A stretch of 64,000 nucleotides of DNA from Heliocybe sulcata (Eukaryota; Basidiomycota; Agaricomycetes; Gloeophyllales; Gloeophyllaceae), in the NCBI GenBank assembly GCA_004369045.1, contig ML213521.1, positions 19,826-83,825 of the forward strand, written 5' to 3'. Of this stretch, positions 51,931-64,000 are shown piece after piece (positions within the stretch are counted from its first letter, which is position 1; each line of letters begins with the position of its first letter). The translations under genes and the position numbers were made by a program. The notes under the pieces are model-generated. The model did not search any database and had not been told where the DNA came from. It saw only the letters and a program-made list of their open reading frames with translations.

Positions 51931-54849
51931 ATGACCCCCCTTTCGCCGCAAGGCACCGCGTTGTCTATCTCAAACACTACGGGTTCGAATGTCTCTGATG
52001 CGGATATCGGAGGGCGCTACCCCAAATCCTCCAAGTTCGCCAGCGACCAGACCCTTCAGATGACACCGCAGAAGGCTTCAATAGCTCTCTTACCAGGAGA
52101 TGATGAGCGGAGAAGCTCCAGGTATGTCTCAGTGGCCGCTTGGAAAATACCTGACTTATCAGTTCGGCTGTTGCCAGTGTCAGTTCTCTGGGCGGCCAAC
52201 TTCTAGGATATGAATATCAGCAATCCACACACTTACCGACGCCTCAGAGGTATGTCAGTCCATCTTAACCGGGGATGGACGATAGGACGTGTGAGAAGTC
52301 GCGGAAGGTTTCAGTTGATGAGGGAACCTACCAGATTGAGAATCCCGCGGCCTTGACAAACAATATCGCCCTTGTTAATTGTTGCTGATACCCCTCATAG
52401 TGCGAAATATGCTCATCGTGATGATGCCAGTCGTTTCTCCCCGGAGTCGCCACTTGTAAACAAGTACGTACCTGGACGTCCAGACATGGATCACAAGTCT
52501 GACCTATACCGTTGTAGACTCCAACAAGCACAACCTGTTCAGCTGTCACGTCGCCCTGCATTTGCACAGTAGGGATCGTTTCTGTGATATGCCTGACCTC
52601 ACTAATCGTAGATTTCTCACAGTGAAGGGGACAAATCTCGGACGCCTCAGATTATGACACCAGACTCGAGGTGAGTTCCAGCGTAAGATAGCGGAGAGCT
52701 ACTCACCTTTGCATAGCCCCCCTCCTGTTCCTGTAACCCCTCCTCCGTCCTCGCCGTAAGTTACCATAAGTTACTCCGAGCTTAGTGATCCTCACTGCTT
52801 TACAGGCTGATGGAGCCGCCAGACCAGACGCCGAAGCAGGATTCGTCTAGACTGTGCGTGCTATCCATTTCAACGCGATCCTACTTTTGATTGTTGCATA
52901 GCCCTAGGATAGATGCGAACGCCACACCGCTGGGACCACCAGCCAATATCCCTTCTCCGCGTTCTACTCACTCAGGACGGTCGGCCGGGCAATCACAACT
53001 ATCCTCACCTTTCATGGAGAAGCTGTCTATCGCAGGCAGGTCGCAACGATCGGTCTCCCCTCCGATGCTAGCTTTGGATCAAGACGATGGCTTCACGGCA
53101 TCGGTGGCAGATCTATCAAAAGCCGCACCAGAACGCCTGCAAGCCCTAAGGATGAAGTATATTGGAGGCCAATCCCTTCCAGAGTCCGAAGCAGAAATCG
53201 AAGCACGACGTCCGGATTACCTCAAGCGCGGAGAGCGTCTTTTAAACGGCACTGTTTCGCTAGACGACCTCACGAGCATGAGTACTTCCGAACGATTGGG
53301 CATCAAAGATAGTCCGATAAAGGGGAGGCGCATCCAGTTGTTCCAGGAGACGTCTGAGGAAAGCTTTGAGGAAAGCTTGATGGCTGGAGGTTATCCTAGG
53401 TACGGGAGCTCGCCGGCATATGATGTACCGCATACCCCGGGTAAGGACCGGTCGTCGCAACTCAGTGAACATACCTTGGCATGGTTGCAGCAAGCGACGC
53501 CTGGTCCATCGAAGGTATCTGAACCGGAAACCCCAGTAGATGAGCGTGCCATGAAGAAGCGGAAGAGATTAGCTGCCTTCCAGAATGCAAGTGCCGCCTC
53601 TGACCTCCCGTTGCCGCCGCCTCGGAAGCTTGTACCCGTATACATCGAAGGGAAGGGTAGAGTATTGATGGATGCTGCGCTTGAAGACGATGTTCTCGAC
53701 GATGATACCCCATCCAAGCGCAAGAAGAACCGGCGACGGAAGCCTGCAGCGGCCAGTGTAGCGTTTCCGACCTTGGCCAAGCAGAATCTTATGGCTACAA
53801 TCGGTCCCAACTGGCCAGACGCACAGTTTCCGTGGTGTGTACGCCATCAGGAGCGGGCGGAGCTTGCTCGGGCGGAGGAAGAAGAGCGGCTGCGGCGCAT
53901 TTCAGAGTTCTTCGATCGCGATTCCGGTGACGAGGAGGGCGACGAGGACGACGAGCTCTCATCTCCGGTGGAATGGGGTTACGACCATCCGCCGAAACCG
54001 CCGCGGATGGGCAGAGGGAAGATGGTCACACCGCGTGCTGATCCAGGGGCTCGACGTCCCGTCAATGGAAATGTGTATCTACCCAGTGGCCCTGCTGATG
54101 CGAAGGCGGCCCTGCTGTCCAAGAAGGTGGCGCGTCGCCTGAGGTATCGGTTGCAGCACCCGGACAGCGAGGACGACGACGCGGATACAATTACGTGTAT
54201 CTGTCGGGGACGGAATGACGGCGAGCAGGCCGTGCAGTGCGATAAGTGCGATGGATGGTATCACTTGAGCTGTGTCGGGCTGAGCACCATTGCCGATCTG
54301 GGGCCGGAGGATACGATGTGGTACTGTCCCAAGTGCACCTCGGCGCGGGAGCACGAGGGGTCGCCGTCACAAGACTCGATGGCCTCCTCCGAGCCTACAA
54401 TGGCTTCTGACGACCGGTTTGCGCCGCGAACCCCGCGCGACCCTTTGTACTTCGACCCATCAGTCCAAGAGTCGCCCATGGTGCGGTGGAGACAAGACCC
54501 GCCCCCAAGTACGCCCGATGGGCCTTCCCTTTCTACGCCGTTGCGTAATCTCTTCTCGACGCCCACGTTCAATTTCCAGTCGAGCTCACCGGCGAAGGAC
54601 GGTTTCGACCCGACGTCGACGCCTTCGCGGGGGGTAGGGCTGTCGCGCTACGGGTTTTTCTCGACGCCGGGGCAGGGGGTGTTTGGGAGCGGACTGAGCG
54701 GAAACGCGTTGGGTGGGAGGTTGTCATTCTCCCAGGAGCCATTTTCGACGCCGGTCAGAGCGCGCATCCCGAGTAATCCGGATGAGTCACCTGTGAGGAG
54801 GCGGAGCGACGGTGGCGCAAAGGAACAAACGGATCTCATAGGACGGTAG
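51931..54849 (+). CDS. PHD-finger protein with a series of short phase-2 exons
   Basis: Likely chromatin reader. Exons: 51931-52121, 52163-52249, 52401-52463, 52623-52670, 52717-52755, 52806-52853, 52902-54849, giving 807 residues. A single PHD finger (C4HC3) lies near residues 585-635: CICRGRNDGEQAVQCDKCDG, WYHLSCVGLSTIADLGPEDT, MWYCPKC. The rest is disordered with many SP/TP sites, suggesting regulation by CDK-type kinases, plus basic KRKKNRRRK near 290. Every intron lies in phase 2. The five short internal exons (87, 63, 48, 39, 48 bases) each encode a TP/SP-rich segment. No clear orthologue by eye. Divergent from DNMT2 (247 bases). Confidence 0.82.
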
Positions 54850-55636
54850 GCGTCCAACATCTGCTCATGAAGCGGGGGGTGAGTGGCGTTAATATATGCG
54901 TGCAGTCAGGAACTCACCTCCTTTACCTAGAGGATTTCGTTATGCGCCATCCTTCAGCTTTTCTCCCGTCGAAATAATGAGACACGAGATATACATTGTC
55001 ACGTACTAATCTAGTGATACGCATCATGTCTGTAAGTACATCGATACTCCATCCGTCTTGTTGTCTGTAGTACCACGGTGCTTATACCTGGGCGCGGTAA
55101 TGTCCTGTTGTTATACGTCTTGGTTCGAGCTTGCCTTCAATATGCATACGTTTCGCTTACGGCTTGCTGGCTGCGCTCCGGGAGATTAGGATACACGCAT
55201 ACGGGTCCTCGCAGCAAGACGTTTACGCCTCCCAATGTCTCGTCGTGTATGCACTCATAACTCAGCGGTGAAGACCACGGATATGAGCGCCCCGACCGAC
55301 CGACACTAATGTTAGTCAAGGCTGAACACAGCGGCTGTCGTACCGGAGCTTTCATACGTCTTTGGTGATGCAGGCAATGAAACGAGGAGGAGCAGGAGAC
55401 GCGCCTGTCACGCTGTGACTACACGCGTTGTGGCTGTATGCGCTCCAGCCGCGAGCGTCGGACCGGGACCCCCGCTTCGGTGCTCACCTTCCTTGCCATC
55501 AATCAATCCTCCATCACCTCGAGTCTATCTACGCGATTTACATATCCACTGCGCTTACTCCTGCCCTCGATATCTCGAAGCACTGATCATCTGAGCGCCC
55601 GCGAGGCACACTAGAACTGGCGGAAATCGAGACGAC
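54850..55636. other. Intergenic, no gene seen
   Basis: About 790 bases with only short frames lacking motifs. Probably the 3' end of the PHD gene and the promoter of the next. Confidence 0.5.
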
Positions 55637-57744
55637 ATGGCATCTCAGCTTCAAGCGAGAGCGAGCGTCAGTGGCGGAGCGAGGCTCCGAATCGCTATTG
55701 TGAGTGTCGAGTCTCGTGCCAGGAGTTAGGGCGACGAGCTGACTGGCAAGATAGGCACTCGTGGCGCTGAAGCACAAGCCTGCTGGAACAGGGTTTACAG
55801 GTGCGCTATCCCTCTTTTTTGATCACACCGCTCTGGCAAGGTCGAGGAGCCATGCTGATCTTTATCATCATTTATTGTTGTGATTGTAATGGGGTGGCGA
55901 TTGCTGGAATTGCGTTGGGAGTGATCAGAATACATCCTCGACCTATGCACCGCCTTCCCGACTTCGTACGCGCCCTCTATTGCATCGGAGGCGTGGATCC
56001 GGCGCGCCTTTGAGCTTGAGAAGAGTGTAAAGGAGCTGCGAGGTGCTGTTGAAGAGGAGCGAATTAGTGCGTGATATCGTTCTTTGCCATTGAAATGATG
56101 TAACCCCGCCACTAATACTTGGTACTATATATGCATCACTTATGATTATGATACGTTCAGAGTCTGCATCATTAGCTACTGAGTCAGACATGAGGATCAC
56201 CCTCTCCTCGACACCCGCGTCGACGCCTGCAACTGAAGCTCCTCCAACCGGCAAGAAAAATCAAAAGAAAAGGAAGGCGCATGCCCAAGCTCCGCCTTCA
56301 TCCCAGGCGCAGTCGGACCAGACTTCCGCGGCTAGTGCAAGAGTAGACTTGGCCGGGATGTATGCTAGTAAGTACTTATTTCTTTGCGCCGAACGTTACG
56401 GGACTCCGAACTGGCGAATATCGGCCGGTCTCGTAAACATTTCCTGTCCAGCTGTCCATTGGTAAGTCGTCCCGGGCAATAAATGGAGGTGTCACCGCTG
56501 TCAGTACCACTGATGGCACTAACGCTGATGCTAGCTCTGCAGGTCGTTTCATGTCTCATGGATGCCTTTCTCTGAATACGACCTTTTAATCTGAAGTTCT
56601 GACTTTGAGATTGACAGGTTTAGCTGAACGGCCTCTCGTGTCCGCGACCCGACAAGGAGTCCTGCCGGCTTTACGCTTGCTATCTTCTGTAACCGACAAT
56701 ACGGACCAGAACCTGCTGGCCTCTCAGGAGACTCTCACTTTAATTGCGGCAGCGACCGACCGCGCGCTCTCAGGACTTTCCGGCGTGCTCGGCGAGATAC
56801 TGACCGCGAAGACGCTTTTGGTGGCGAGACATCAAGAGACTCTCAGGATGATCTGCAAGTTGCTGGAACACGTGCTCTCTTCTGGTGTCTCTGTGCTTGT
56901 CAAGAAGCTCAGCAGGAAACCTGCGCGGTCCTATTCTGCTAATGGAAAGGAAACTGCAGCTCGGGCTCATGCGACGCTGGAAACCGCTCTAGACGATATC
57001 CTTGGCTTGGTCCTCACTGGCATTCTGGTGCCTGCTATACGGACTTTCGCAATCCTTTCAAGAGTCCATATCAAGTCGTTCTGCTCAGCTCATAAACGAC
57101 CAAAGAAAGAGCTGGCGACGATCGTTGATATACGACCGGACGTGTTCTGTCTTGTTGACTCGGTGCTTTCTAACCTGGACTCGCTGGCGGCACATCCTAA
57201 ACCATCTGAGAAGCTTATAAATTGCCTGCTGAATCTCAAGGAAGGTGCCGCACTCCAAGTGGTCAGAGAGCTTGACCGGCTGTATCCGGGGGCGGATTCA
57301 CAGGCGCAATCTATCAATACAGCCGGATCCGCCCAGGGACCGTCAAGACAGGAAAGGATAGAGGCACTAGCGAGAAAGGATGCGCTGTGGTACCTGTGTA
57401 ACGTACTCAGCCTTCTCGCGGACGCGGACAGCAAAATCGGGTCCCCGCTGGAAGGGGCGCTGGCTCCGGTGAACACGGAGGCTGAGATGGAATTAGAGAG
57501 CGAGAAGGCGAGTCTATTACGGGCGGCCATCGCAGCGGCCCTGGAGATGCTGCTGAAGCGAACAAACGGAGGTTCTGGTCTCCAACATACATCAGGGTAA
57601 GTGATACGACATGCATTCTTTCTAGTGTGGAAGCGAACATTTGTGTTTGACAGCGGCCGAGGGGGGATGGGGGAGATGGAGTACGGGATGGTGCTGTCGG
57701 TGCTGGAGAGTGCTTGGTTTGGCGGAGTCGCTTGTAAGCGCTGA
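55637..57744 (+). CDS. Protein of unknown function, helical
   Basis: Exons: 55637-55699, 55755-55800, 55929-56066, 56161-56367, 56618-57596, 57654-57744, giving 507 residues. The intron 56368-56617 is long for this locus (250 bases) and could hide another exon. Not recognised. The start has MASQLQARASVSGGARLRIA, then a predicted helix FELEKSVKELRGAVEEERI, a basic linker KKNQKKRKAHAQAPP, then a Leu/Ala-rich helical body (LLASQETLTLIAAATDRALS, LLEHVLSSGVSVLVKKLSRK, LDDILGLVLTGILVPAIRTF) that looks like an alpha-solenoid. Possibly conserved in basidiomycetes; no function proposed. Confidence 0.7.
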
Positions 57745-58722
57745 CAGGGAATTCCAGAGTTCTGTGGAGGAATTACGGATATCCACGCCGGATTGAGGAG
57801 CACTACGCCGGACCCTAACCCGAGTTCCCGCTTATCTAGCCGTGGACCTGCCATATCGGGAAATTAGCCTTTTCATAAGCGAGTGCCGGAGAAGCACGCG
57901 AAGCTCTGCGTCGGGCGTCGGCCAATCCCATGCGGCTCGTTTCCAGGCAAGCAGAAAGCCGTAAGCTGCATGAAACCCTCCGTCGCCCTTCCCTTTCTCA
58001 GCACTACCCCTCCCGTTGCGAATGATGGTGGCGGCCATCTCGTAAAGTCTTGTCCACATATTACGCCTATGTTCAGGACGTCGGATACAGTTGCCAGCGG
58101 GCTAGCCCAAGTGACCTAATTGCCAGCAGATGCCTGGAAAGGTATCGCTGCTGGAGCTACGTGTTTCGGCAACACGAGGTCTGACGTGCGGGGAGCGGGA
58201 GGAGCGCAGAGCATGCACGCGCGGCGTCGAGTCGGGAGATTGAGAACATCAGCGGGATATATCCTGCCTGAATTCTGCAAATTTTCGGGGTCGATTACGG
58301 CGCGCTCTCGTGGCACTTGTCACATATGGCGATGTGCGACTCCCCGCTTTGGCCACCCTTACGGTATTCTCGGTAATTCCCCGTCATCTCCTACAGGGTC
58401 CGCCCGAACCTATGCCCGCGTTGCTGACTGATTCTGCAGCGTTTCTGCCTCGAGTTTCATTGGTGAACGTTCAGGCAGGGAGGCACAGTGCACCTGCGCA
58501 TGCAGCAGCGAGCGTCAGAAAGATGAAGCGATGCAAGCTGTGTCCGGAGCCTGGCAGAACCAATAGGAGGTCGGGAACACGTGTAGATGAGCCCTGGTTG
58601 CGATCTGATCTGATCTTCGTCCCACGGAATCAAAGTTCCCACATCACTTTACTTATAGCCACCATGCCCTGGCCTCGCCACACCCCCGCCTCCCGTCTCA
58701 TACGCGTCACCTCTTCGATATC
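57745..58722. other. Intergenic, no gene seen
   Basis: Nearly 1 kb without a frame or repeat I can support. Promoter of the FYVE gene expected at its right end (pyrimidine-rich near 58660-58720). Confidence 0.5.
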
Positions 58723-59902
58723 ATGTCTGCCCCCCTCCGTGTAGCCATCCTTAGACCTGGCTCGTCCGTTCAGTCGGCCTCCTCTGCCTCGACGTCCGAC
58801 GACGGCGACTGCCACAGCCTCGCGTCTTCCTCTGGTATGTTGTCTGCCACCCAATAGGTCGCGTGGCATACTAAAGTCACTCTAGATTACGCGTCCTCTT
58901 TGTCCTCGTCGACAGCGCCGACTTCACTGGCCAGTCGCTCGTCGATCTCGGAGCCTGCCAGTTCACCGGTCGAGCGCAAAGCGGGTGACCGCCCCTCGTA
59001 TAGAAAGAACGAGCATCTCGCCGTCCTTCTCCCGAAGCACCTATGGAAGTCTGATGCGTCTGCGACGCGTTGTGAGACATTCGGTTGTCCCACCGCTTTC
59101 TCAGTCTTCCAGCGTCGTCACGTAAGCTCAGTCCCGCCATAGCGTTTGCCATACCACTCACAGCTTCTTATCTTACAGCACTGCAGGAAATGCGGTGGCA
59201 TCTTCTGCTCTGCATGCACGACCCGCTCTACACCCTTACTAGATACGCATAACCTCCACTTCCTCCACCCGCCGCGCAATGTCCCCATCTCCGTCTTGGA
59301 ATCTCCCATATCACCCATCATCACCAGCAAGGTGTGCGACGATTGTTACCAACAGATCCATAACCTCCGCTCCCGCCCGATGCCGTCCAGCGCATCTGCC
59401 GAAGATGTTCCGAGCACCAACTCTAATGCACGGCCACGTCCACAGCTGCGCCGGTCAAACACTGGTCCCGTACGTCAACGGAGGACCATGTCCGTCTCTT
59501 CTCCCATCTCGCCAGCGAGCTCGACGGGCTCCTCGGTGGTGACGAACGAGAAGTCCTACGGCGAACTCGACTCGTACCCTCTGCGCAACGCGAGCGCCGT
59601 GTGTAAAGCTACCGGCGGAGGCCGCTGGACGCCGCGCCAAGTCATGATCCCCAACTCCAGGCTCCACGGATCCGATTTGCTGGTGGACGCGGATGACGAG
59701 AGCCACTCGAACCCAAGGAGCAAGAAGAACCCAGTCCTGAGACATGGAGGTCAGCATCATGATTCTGATTTTGACCGTGGAAGTCGGAAGCTGACTTTGA
59801 GTTTGTTTTAACACTTTGATGTATGCAGACTTCCATATCCGGGTGCCTGTCGCGTTCGAGCCTCGCAGCCCACAGGGACCGCCTCTGCTCCCGACCTTTT
59901 AG
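58723..59902 (+). CDS. FYVE zinc-finger protein
   Basis: Likely phosphatidylinositol-3-phosphate binding protein at endosomes or vacuole. Exons: 58723-58834, 58886-59121, 59179-59749, 59829-59902, giving 330 residues. The FYVE finger spans about 95-165: RCETFGCPTAFSVFQRRHHC, RKCGGIFCSACTTRSTPL, then KVCDDCYQQI. It has RRHHCRKCG and the closing CDDCY. The first Cys pair is CxxxxxC instead of CxxC, and the usual W before it is not evident, so ligand pairing should be checked. The rest is Ser/Pro-rich, with RPQLRRSNTGPVRQRRTMS. The last exon ends HIRVPVAFEPRSPQGPPLLP. Similar small FYVE proteins occur across fungi. Confidence 0.85.
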
Positions 59903-60622
59903 GTTCTGGGTTTCATTGACTACGCAACCTTCTCGGGAACTTCCATTAGAATACCGGGGCCCGATCCCGTCTCCGTCGCCGACTGCCTGGTTCAGTTGCC
60001 CGCGATTCGACCAGCACATCCGATACCGATATACTTGTCTAATTCTGCACAGACCGCCCGTGTTATCGCCATCTGCTCGCTCGTCGCTCTCTTGCTATCT
60101 ATCGTCCTCTCGTGCCTGTTTCCCATGCTTTCTCTTGCTCCCTTGTTCTTTTGTGGTCTTGGACTTCGCGTCTGTCCCTACGGTTGCTCTTCTCTGTGAA
60201 TATCTTTATACCTACCTATGCTCTCCGTCTTGAACCTTGGCTTCCACCGCTGTCCGCTACTAGTACCCTGTGCTTTTATGATACCTGTTGTGCTTGTATG
60301 TTATTTCCACTTGCTTCCTGTTGTAGAGGAGTAGTGGTTATGTAGGGTTGGGTTGTACCGTAGCTGGGGCTATCACTAAACAGTGTTTGGAGTATATAAT
60401 CTGTACGTTCCGTTCGGCGTGCATTGCGCTGATAGCTAGTAATATAGATGTTCATGATCAACAATGTCTAAACCTGCTTTGATTCTTAAATCGCGTTATA
60501 CCCCAGGACTTGCCGAAATAGGGTCGAATTGCCATATACGGCCGAAATAGTTTGCCAAGTTGTGGCTGAAGCGGTCGTTCAGAGCTGTTCCTTCAAAGTT
60601 TCAGCTCGAGCTCTCGTTATAT
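59903..60622. other. Intergenic, pyrimidine-rich, no gene seen
   Basis: 3' region of the FYVE gene and promoter of mL38. The long C/T-rich stretch 59990-60230 yields spurious hydrophobic frames. Confidence 0.5.
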
Positions 60623-62280
60623 ATGCTCTCTCTCCGGAGGGCACGCGCTCCTATCAACGCGCTCCGGCGGGGAAATGCGACGCTGCCAGCTGTAGGAGGC
60701 GAGGGTGCACCCGCCCCTCCTGCGCCAGACACGCCAGAGCTAGCAGAGGCTCAGACTGCTGCAACCTCCGAAGGCAGCCAGTCCACGCCGAGCCCGCCTG
60801 CAGAAGGAGAAAGAAAGACACAGGGCCGTACGAAAGGACAGAACAACCGCCCCTTCCAGACGCGGCGCCCGTTCATCACGCTCGACCGGCCGCGCCAGTG
60901 GAACCGCCCTCTCGCACCGGGTGTGCTGCCTGCGTACGATGAAGCCCTCAGGGTGATCAAGAGGGATTCGGAGGAGATTAAGAAGGAAGCCAGGGAGGTG
61001 GAGAGGGTCCTGATGGAGGGGCAGCTGGAGGAGGAGAAGAGGAGGGCGTTGGAGAAGAAGTTGGGGATATTGAGGGTGCAGGGAGAGGTGAATTTGCCGG
61101 AGGTGAGGTGGAAGGCGCGTAATGGGATGGGTAAGTGATTCAGTTTGGTTCGGGGTTCTACTAGGAGGTAGGCTGATGTGTATGGTCGGTGCTGAAAGCG
61201 GATTTGAACCAACCGGTGTATAGGCACCTAGTGGAACAGCGCTGGAGAAGTGAGGGTGCGCTGGATTTGTTGGTGAGCAACCCACACAATTTAATATGCA
61301 AGTATGCTGATATATTTGGGTTAGATGGAACGTATTCATCAAATGCATGTCGTCCCTGACGTACTGCCTGACTTCCACCCTTCCTTTGACATGCGTATCA
61401 CCGTCCCTGACTTGCCTGACAAGGCTAAAAAGTCAAAGGTGAAGCATCACGGTGTCGAGCCGGGCGTCTTCTTGTCGCCGAAACAGGTATGCTCCTGCAG
61501 TATGACCGTCACGACTTCAAGTTATCATTGCATGAGATAGACAAGAAGACCTCCTGTGATATACACGAGCGTCTTCCATACCGACCCGCGATACTACACC
61601 ATGATCTTGGTAGATCCAGGTAGGTTTGCTTGGCGTGTTCACCATCGGCGTTCCCTCTGAATCGTGTTTACAGATTATCCTGACGCCGAGAACCATACCT
61701 ACAAGACTTACTTACACTGGATGCAGTACGTCTTATTCTTACTTAGCTTAATCCAACAGTCTCTCATCATACCTTAGACCTAACATCCAGCTCTCCGCCT
61801 CCTCCACGGGGCCCTTCACGTTCGAAGACTCGCATACGCCATACATCCCCCCGCATCCGCAAAAGGGCATTCGGTACCACCGCTACGTGCTCCTGCTCCT
61901 TCCACACCCAAACCCTACAGAAAAGCTCAACGTGCCTGTTCCGACCACGGAAGAACGTGCGGACTTTGACTCACGCGCTTTCTTGGAGACGTATGGGTTT
62001 GACCCGAGTAAGGGCGGGGCGGCGCACATGTGGAGGGAGGTGTGGGACGAGGAGGTGTCAAGGATTTACGCGGAGGTGCTCAGTAAGTGGATGGTGTGTT
62101 CTCTGGTGGTGGACGTATAGTTGAGAATCTGTTGCAGAGGCCGACGAGCCGAGATACGGGTATGTCTCGTACAAGAGCTACAAGAAGGCTTTGCACAACT
62201 CTCAGAAACCGAAGAACAAGTATGCTGGGTATGGGGACAAATATGTTGGACAGGGAGACAGGCCTCCGATGCCTGTGTGA
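60623..62280 (+). CDS. MRPL35: Mitochondrial ribosomal protein mL38 (PEBP-like)
   Basis: Large mitoribosomal subunit protein with a phosphatidylethanolamine-binding-protein fold. Exons: 60623-61130, 61199-61272, 61325-61486, 61541-61619, 61674-61725, 61778-62082, 62138-62280, giving 440 residues. The N-terminus is basic and targeting-like (MLSLRRARAPINALRRGNAT). PEBP blocks: TSVFHTDPRYYTMILVDPDY, PDAENHTYKTYLHWMQPNIQ, PPHPQKGIRYHRYVLLLLPH. The end YKSYKKALHNSQKPKNKYAG is basic. Length and layout fit yeast Mrpl35/human MRPL38. The start at 60623 is the first ATG after AT-rich sequence. Confidence 0.9.
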
Positions 62281-62945
62281 TTATTGCAGCCTGTGCTCGT
62301 CCATGCTTCGCCCGGTCGTTTTTCGTCATGGTGTTGTAATTGCTCGCAATGGACCTCTGAGGTCTTCGGGGGCGCTCGTTCGCTCGTTCGCTTAATCTTT
62401 GCTAGGCCTCCGCATGCTGGCGTGGTACTCATGCCAAATCATCAGTAATATTCAGAAGCAATAGCGTTTCTGTTACCTGGTGCAGACATATAATTAGCCT
62501 GAGTCGAGCTGCGTCTTATCGTGATCTGGGGAGCCCAAATAACTATAGGCCAGATGCTGCAACAAAAGAATTCATACTGTGAGTCCGGGAAAGCAGCTTC
62601 GACGTCCCACCCTCACAAGGTCGCTTCCATCGCACCCAAGTATTGTCTAACCAGCCACACAATGAGGCAAATATACACAAATTTCCACCCTCTCAGTCAC
62701 GTGGTAACCTGTCCACGGACGCGTCTTGCAACTTAACGGCGTCGAGGCCACCGCCCACCGTATCCCCAGCATAGTCTGTGGCTACATAACAACGTTTGCC
62801 AGGACGAGGATATCTGAGTCTTAGGCTATATACGACGAAATTGGCGATATAAAGTGCTCTTCTGTACGTTTACCTGTCTTGCTATCACTGCTCTCGACTT
62901 ACGCCGGTGTGGCCACCAACCAGGCATCTACCTTGACGGTTCACT
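62281..62945. other. Intergenic, promoter of the NUP93/Nic96 gene
   Basis: 665 bases; a TATA-like GATATAAAG near 62846 lies about 100 bases before the start. No gene or repeat recognised. Confidence 0.5.
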
Positions 62946-64000
62946 ATGGCAGCAGACTTATCCTCTCTACTCACGTCCTCGAAGGCTCTTACCTCACATC
63001 TATCAAAACCCGACTTGCCCTCGGTCAACCTTTCGTTGGACCAGATCGAGGCGCAGTCGCGCCGCCTTGTATCTAAAAGACCACGGACAGGCGGGGATAA
63101 TGATCGAGCGTGGGTCCTAGACGTTCCTTCTGAAAGTCCTAGAATACACGTGTCTTTCACAGAAATTACCTGCTCGCGCAAGCTCACGTCGACGCACCCG
63201 CTCTCGGTGCCTCGATTGCCCACTTCAACCCGTCTACTACCTTCTCTCCACTGTCCGCACTGCAAGATACCGATGTCTCCGGCTTTCTACGGCAAGCACA
63301 TGAACAGAACCTCATCTCTACGATTGAGGAAGGGAGGAGACAGACACAAGCTGAATTCTACCGTGTGCTGGAAGAGAGAGGACGGAGGGACTGGGAGGCG
63401 CGGAAAAAGAGAGTCTTTGAGGAATTGGGCGGGAGACTGGGTGGGGAAGGAGGCACGTCGCTGGGTATGAGTATGATGGAAGGCAAGAAAGGTGGCCTGG
63501 GAAGGAGTGTCTTGGGGGTGAGCGCGCCACTCTCGTTATTTGAGAAACCAGCGATGCTGATGGAGGGCCGTGTAGGCGAGCACATCAGGCCCCGCACCGA
63601 ACATGCACATGCAGACCAAGATGCTAGCGTATGACCACGTCATCGCAGACCTGAATGCTGCTCGCCTTCGTGGCGAGTCGTATCCCGTCATCCACGCCCT
63701 CGAGGATGCAACACGGTCCATGAATCAAGACGTATGTTCTCAGTTTCAGCAATGTATTTCTCACTTTATTTATACGCGCTCTGCAGCCCACTACCCAGCA
63801 AATCGCCCAAAACTTCTCTCTCCTCTCCAAAATCACCAAAGAACCTGCCACCCTTCCTCCTCTCGAGCACCCTTCCGCACATATCCTCAACACACCTCTG
63901 TTTGAGCGCAAGTATGCTAGAGTTTACCTCGGCGAGGGTGATTCGCGAGAATCTGTCGGTTTGCGAAAGCAGATCGCACGGGGCGCGATGCAAGCGCTGG
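62946..64000 (+). CDS. NIC96: Nucleoporin Nup93/Nic96, 5' part, runs off the window
   Basis: Inner-ring scaffold nucleoporin. Exon 1 is 62946-63109 and exon 2 starts at 63163. At least one splice near 63510-63590 was not resolved. The N-terminus has MAADLSSLLTSSKALTSHLS and coiled-coil segments (LISTIEEGRRQTQAEFYRVL, EERGRRDWEARKKRVFEELG), expected for binding the Nsp1 trimer. The solenoid begins with KMLAYDHVIADLNAARLRGE, SYPVIHALEDATRSM and continues NFSLLSKITKEPATLPPLEH. Only about the first third is in the window. The call rests on the YxxVIxxLNxARLxG and HAL blocks plus the N-terminal layout. Confidence 0.75.

Noticed and set aside
52326-52567. Minus-strand frame opposite the PHD gene's introns
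   Set aside because: It overlaps the well-supported plus-strand exons and has no recognisable product.
57832-58431. Several frames of 60-100 codons between the unknown gene and the FYVE gene
   Set aside because: No motif, no splice continuation and no start context; likely intergenic.
59823-60233. Hydrophobic frame after the FYVE gene
   Set aside because: Lies in a C/T-rich 3' region, lacks motifs and overlaps the last FYVE exon in another frame.

Overview
The window is from a filamentous basidiomycete, most likely an Agaricomycete. Its genes carry many short introns of about 40 to 65 bases, are packed head to head and tail to tail, and match fungal families. The mobile elements (Plavaka-like, hAT-like, Ty1/Copia) are typical of this class. 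No species was identified.

Layout. (1) Bases 1 to about 15,500 are a transposon island with no intact host gene. It holds a foldback element with arms over 550 bases (1 to about 1,500, cut by the window edge), remnants of a repeated gene family of unknown function with a Cys-rich motif (about 1,720-4,700), a hAT-like transposase scrap (about 5,370-5,530), a nearly whole and young Copia retrotransposon (6,404-11,656, 5-bp target duplication TAGGT), a truncated Plavaka-like element with 96-base inverted ends (11,670-13,476) and a possible short hAT-like element (13,844-14,558). (2) From about 15,560 to the right edge the DNA is gene-dense and conserved, interrupted by one small inverted-repeat element (44,456-44,979).

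Genes in order: SPC25 (-), Sid2/Dbf2 kinase (+), UNC93-like transporter (-), Yop1/REEP (-), OST5/TMEM258 (+), RPA12 (-), a basic/acidic protein of unknown function (+), leukotriene A4 hydrolase-type aminopeptidase (+), SMAP/Age2-type ArfGAP (-), GET2-like (+), a mitoribosomal L51/S25-fold protein (-), VPS72/Swc2 (+), F-box protein (-), DPM1 (-), NAA38-like LSM protein (+), SEL1-repeat protein (-), PRP16 helicase (-), SMN homologue (-), eIF5 (+), SCPx-type thiolase (+), DNMT2 (-), PHD-finger protein (+), unknown protein (+), FYVE protein (+), mL38 (+) and the start of NUP93/Nic96 (+). They are housekeeping genes of mitosis, splicing, translation, ER membrane biogenesis, N-glycosylation and chromatin. 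They share no pathway but are arranged in divergent pairs with very short shared promoters.

For most genes exon borders were derived by hand: reading frame stays open across all joins, splice signals are present, and the joined length is a multiple of three. Four introns appear to use GC-AG borders (RPA12, DPM1, SCPx, DNMT2). No tRNA, rRNA or CRISPR was seen, and no convincing undescribed system was found. The best leads are the foldback element, the phase-2 mini-exon series of the PHD gene, the GC-AG introns and the two unknown proteins.
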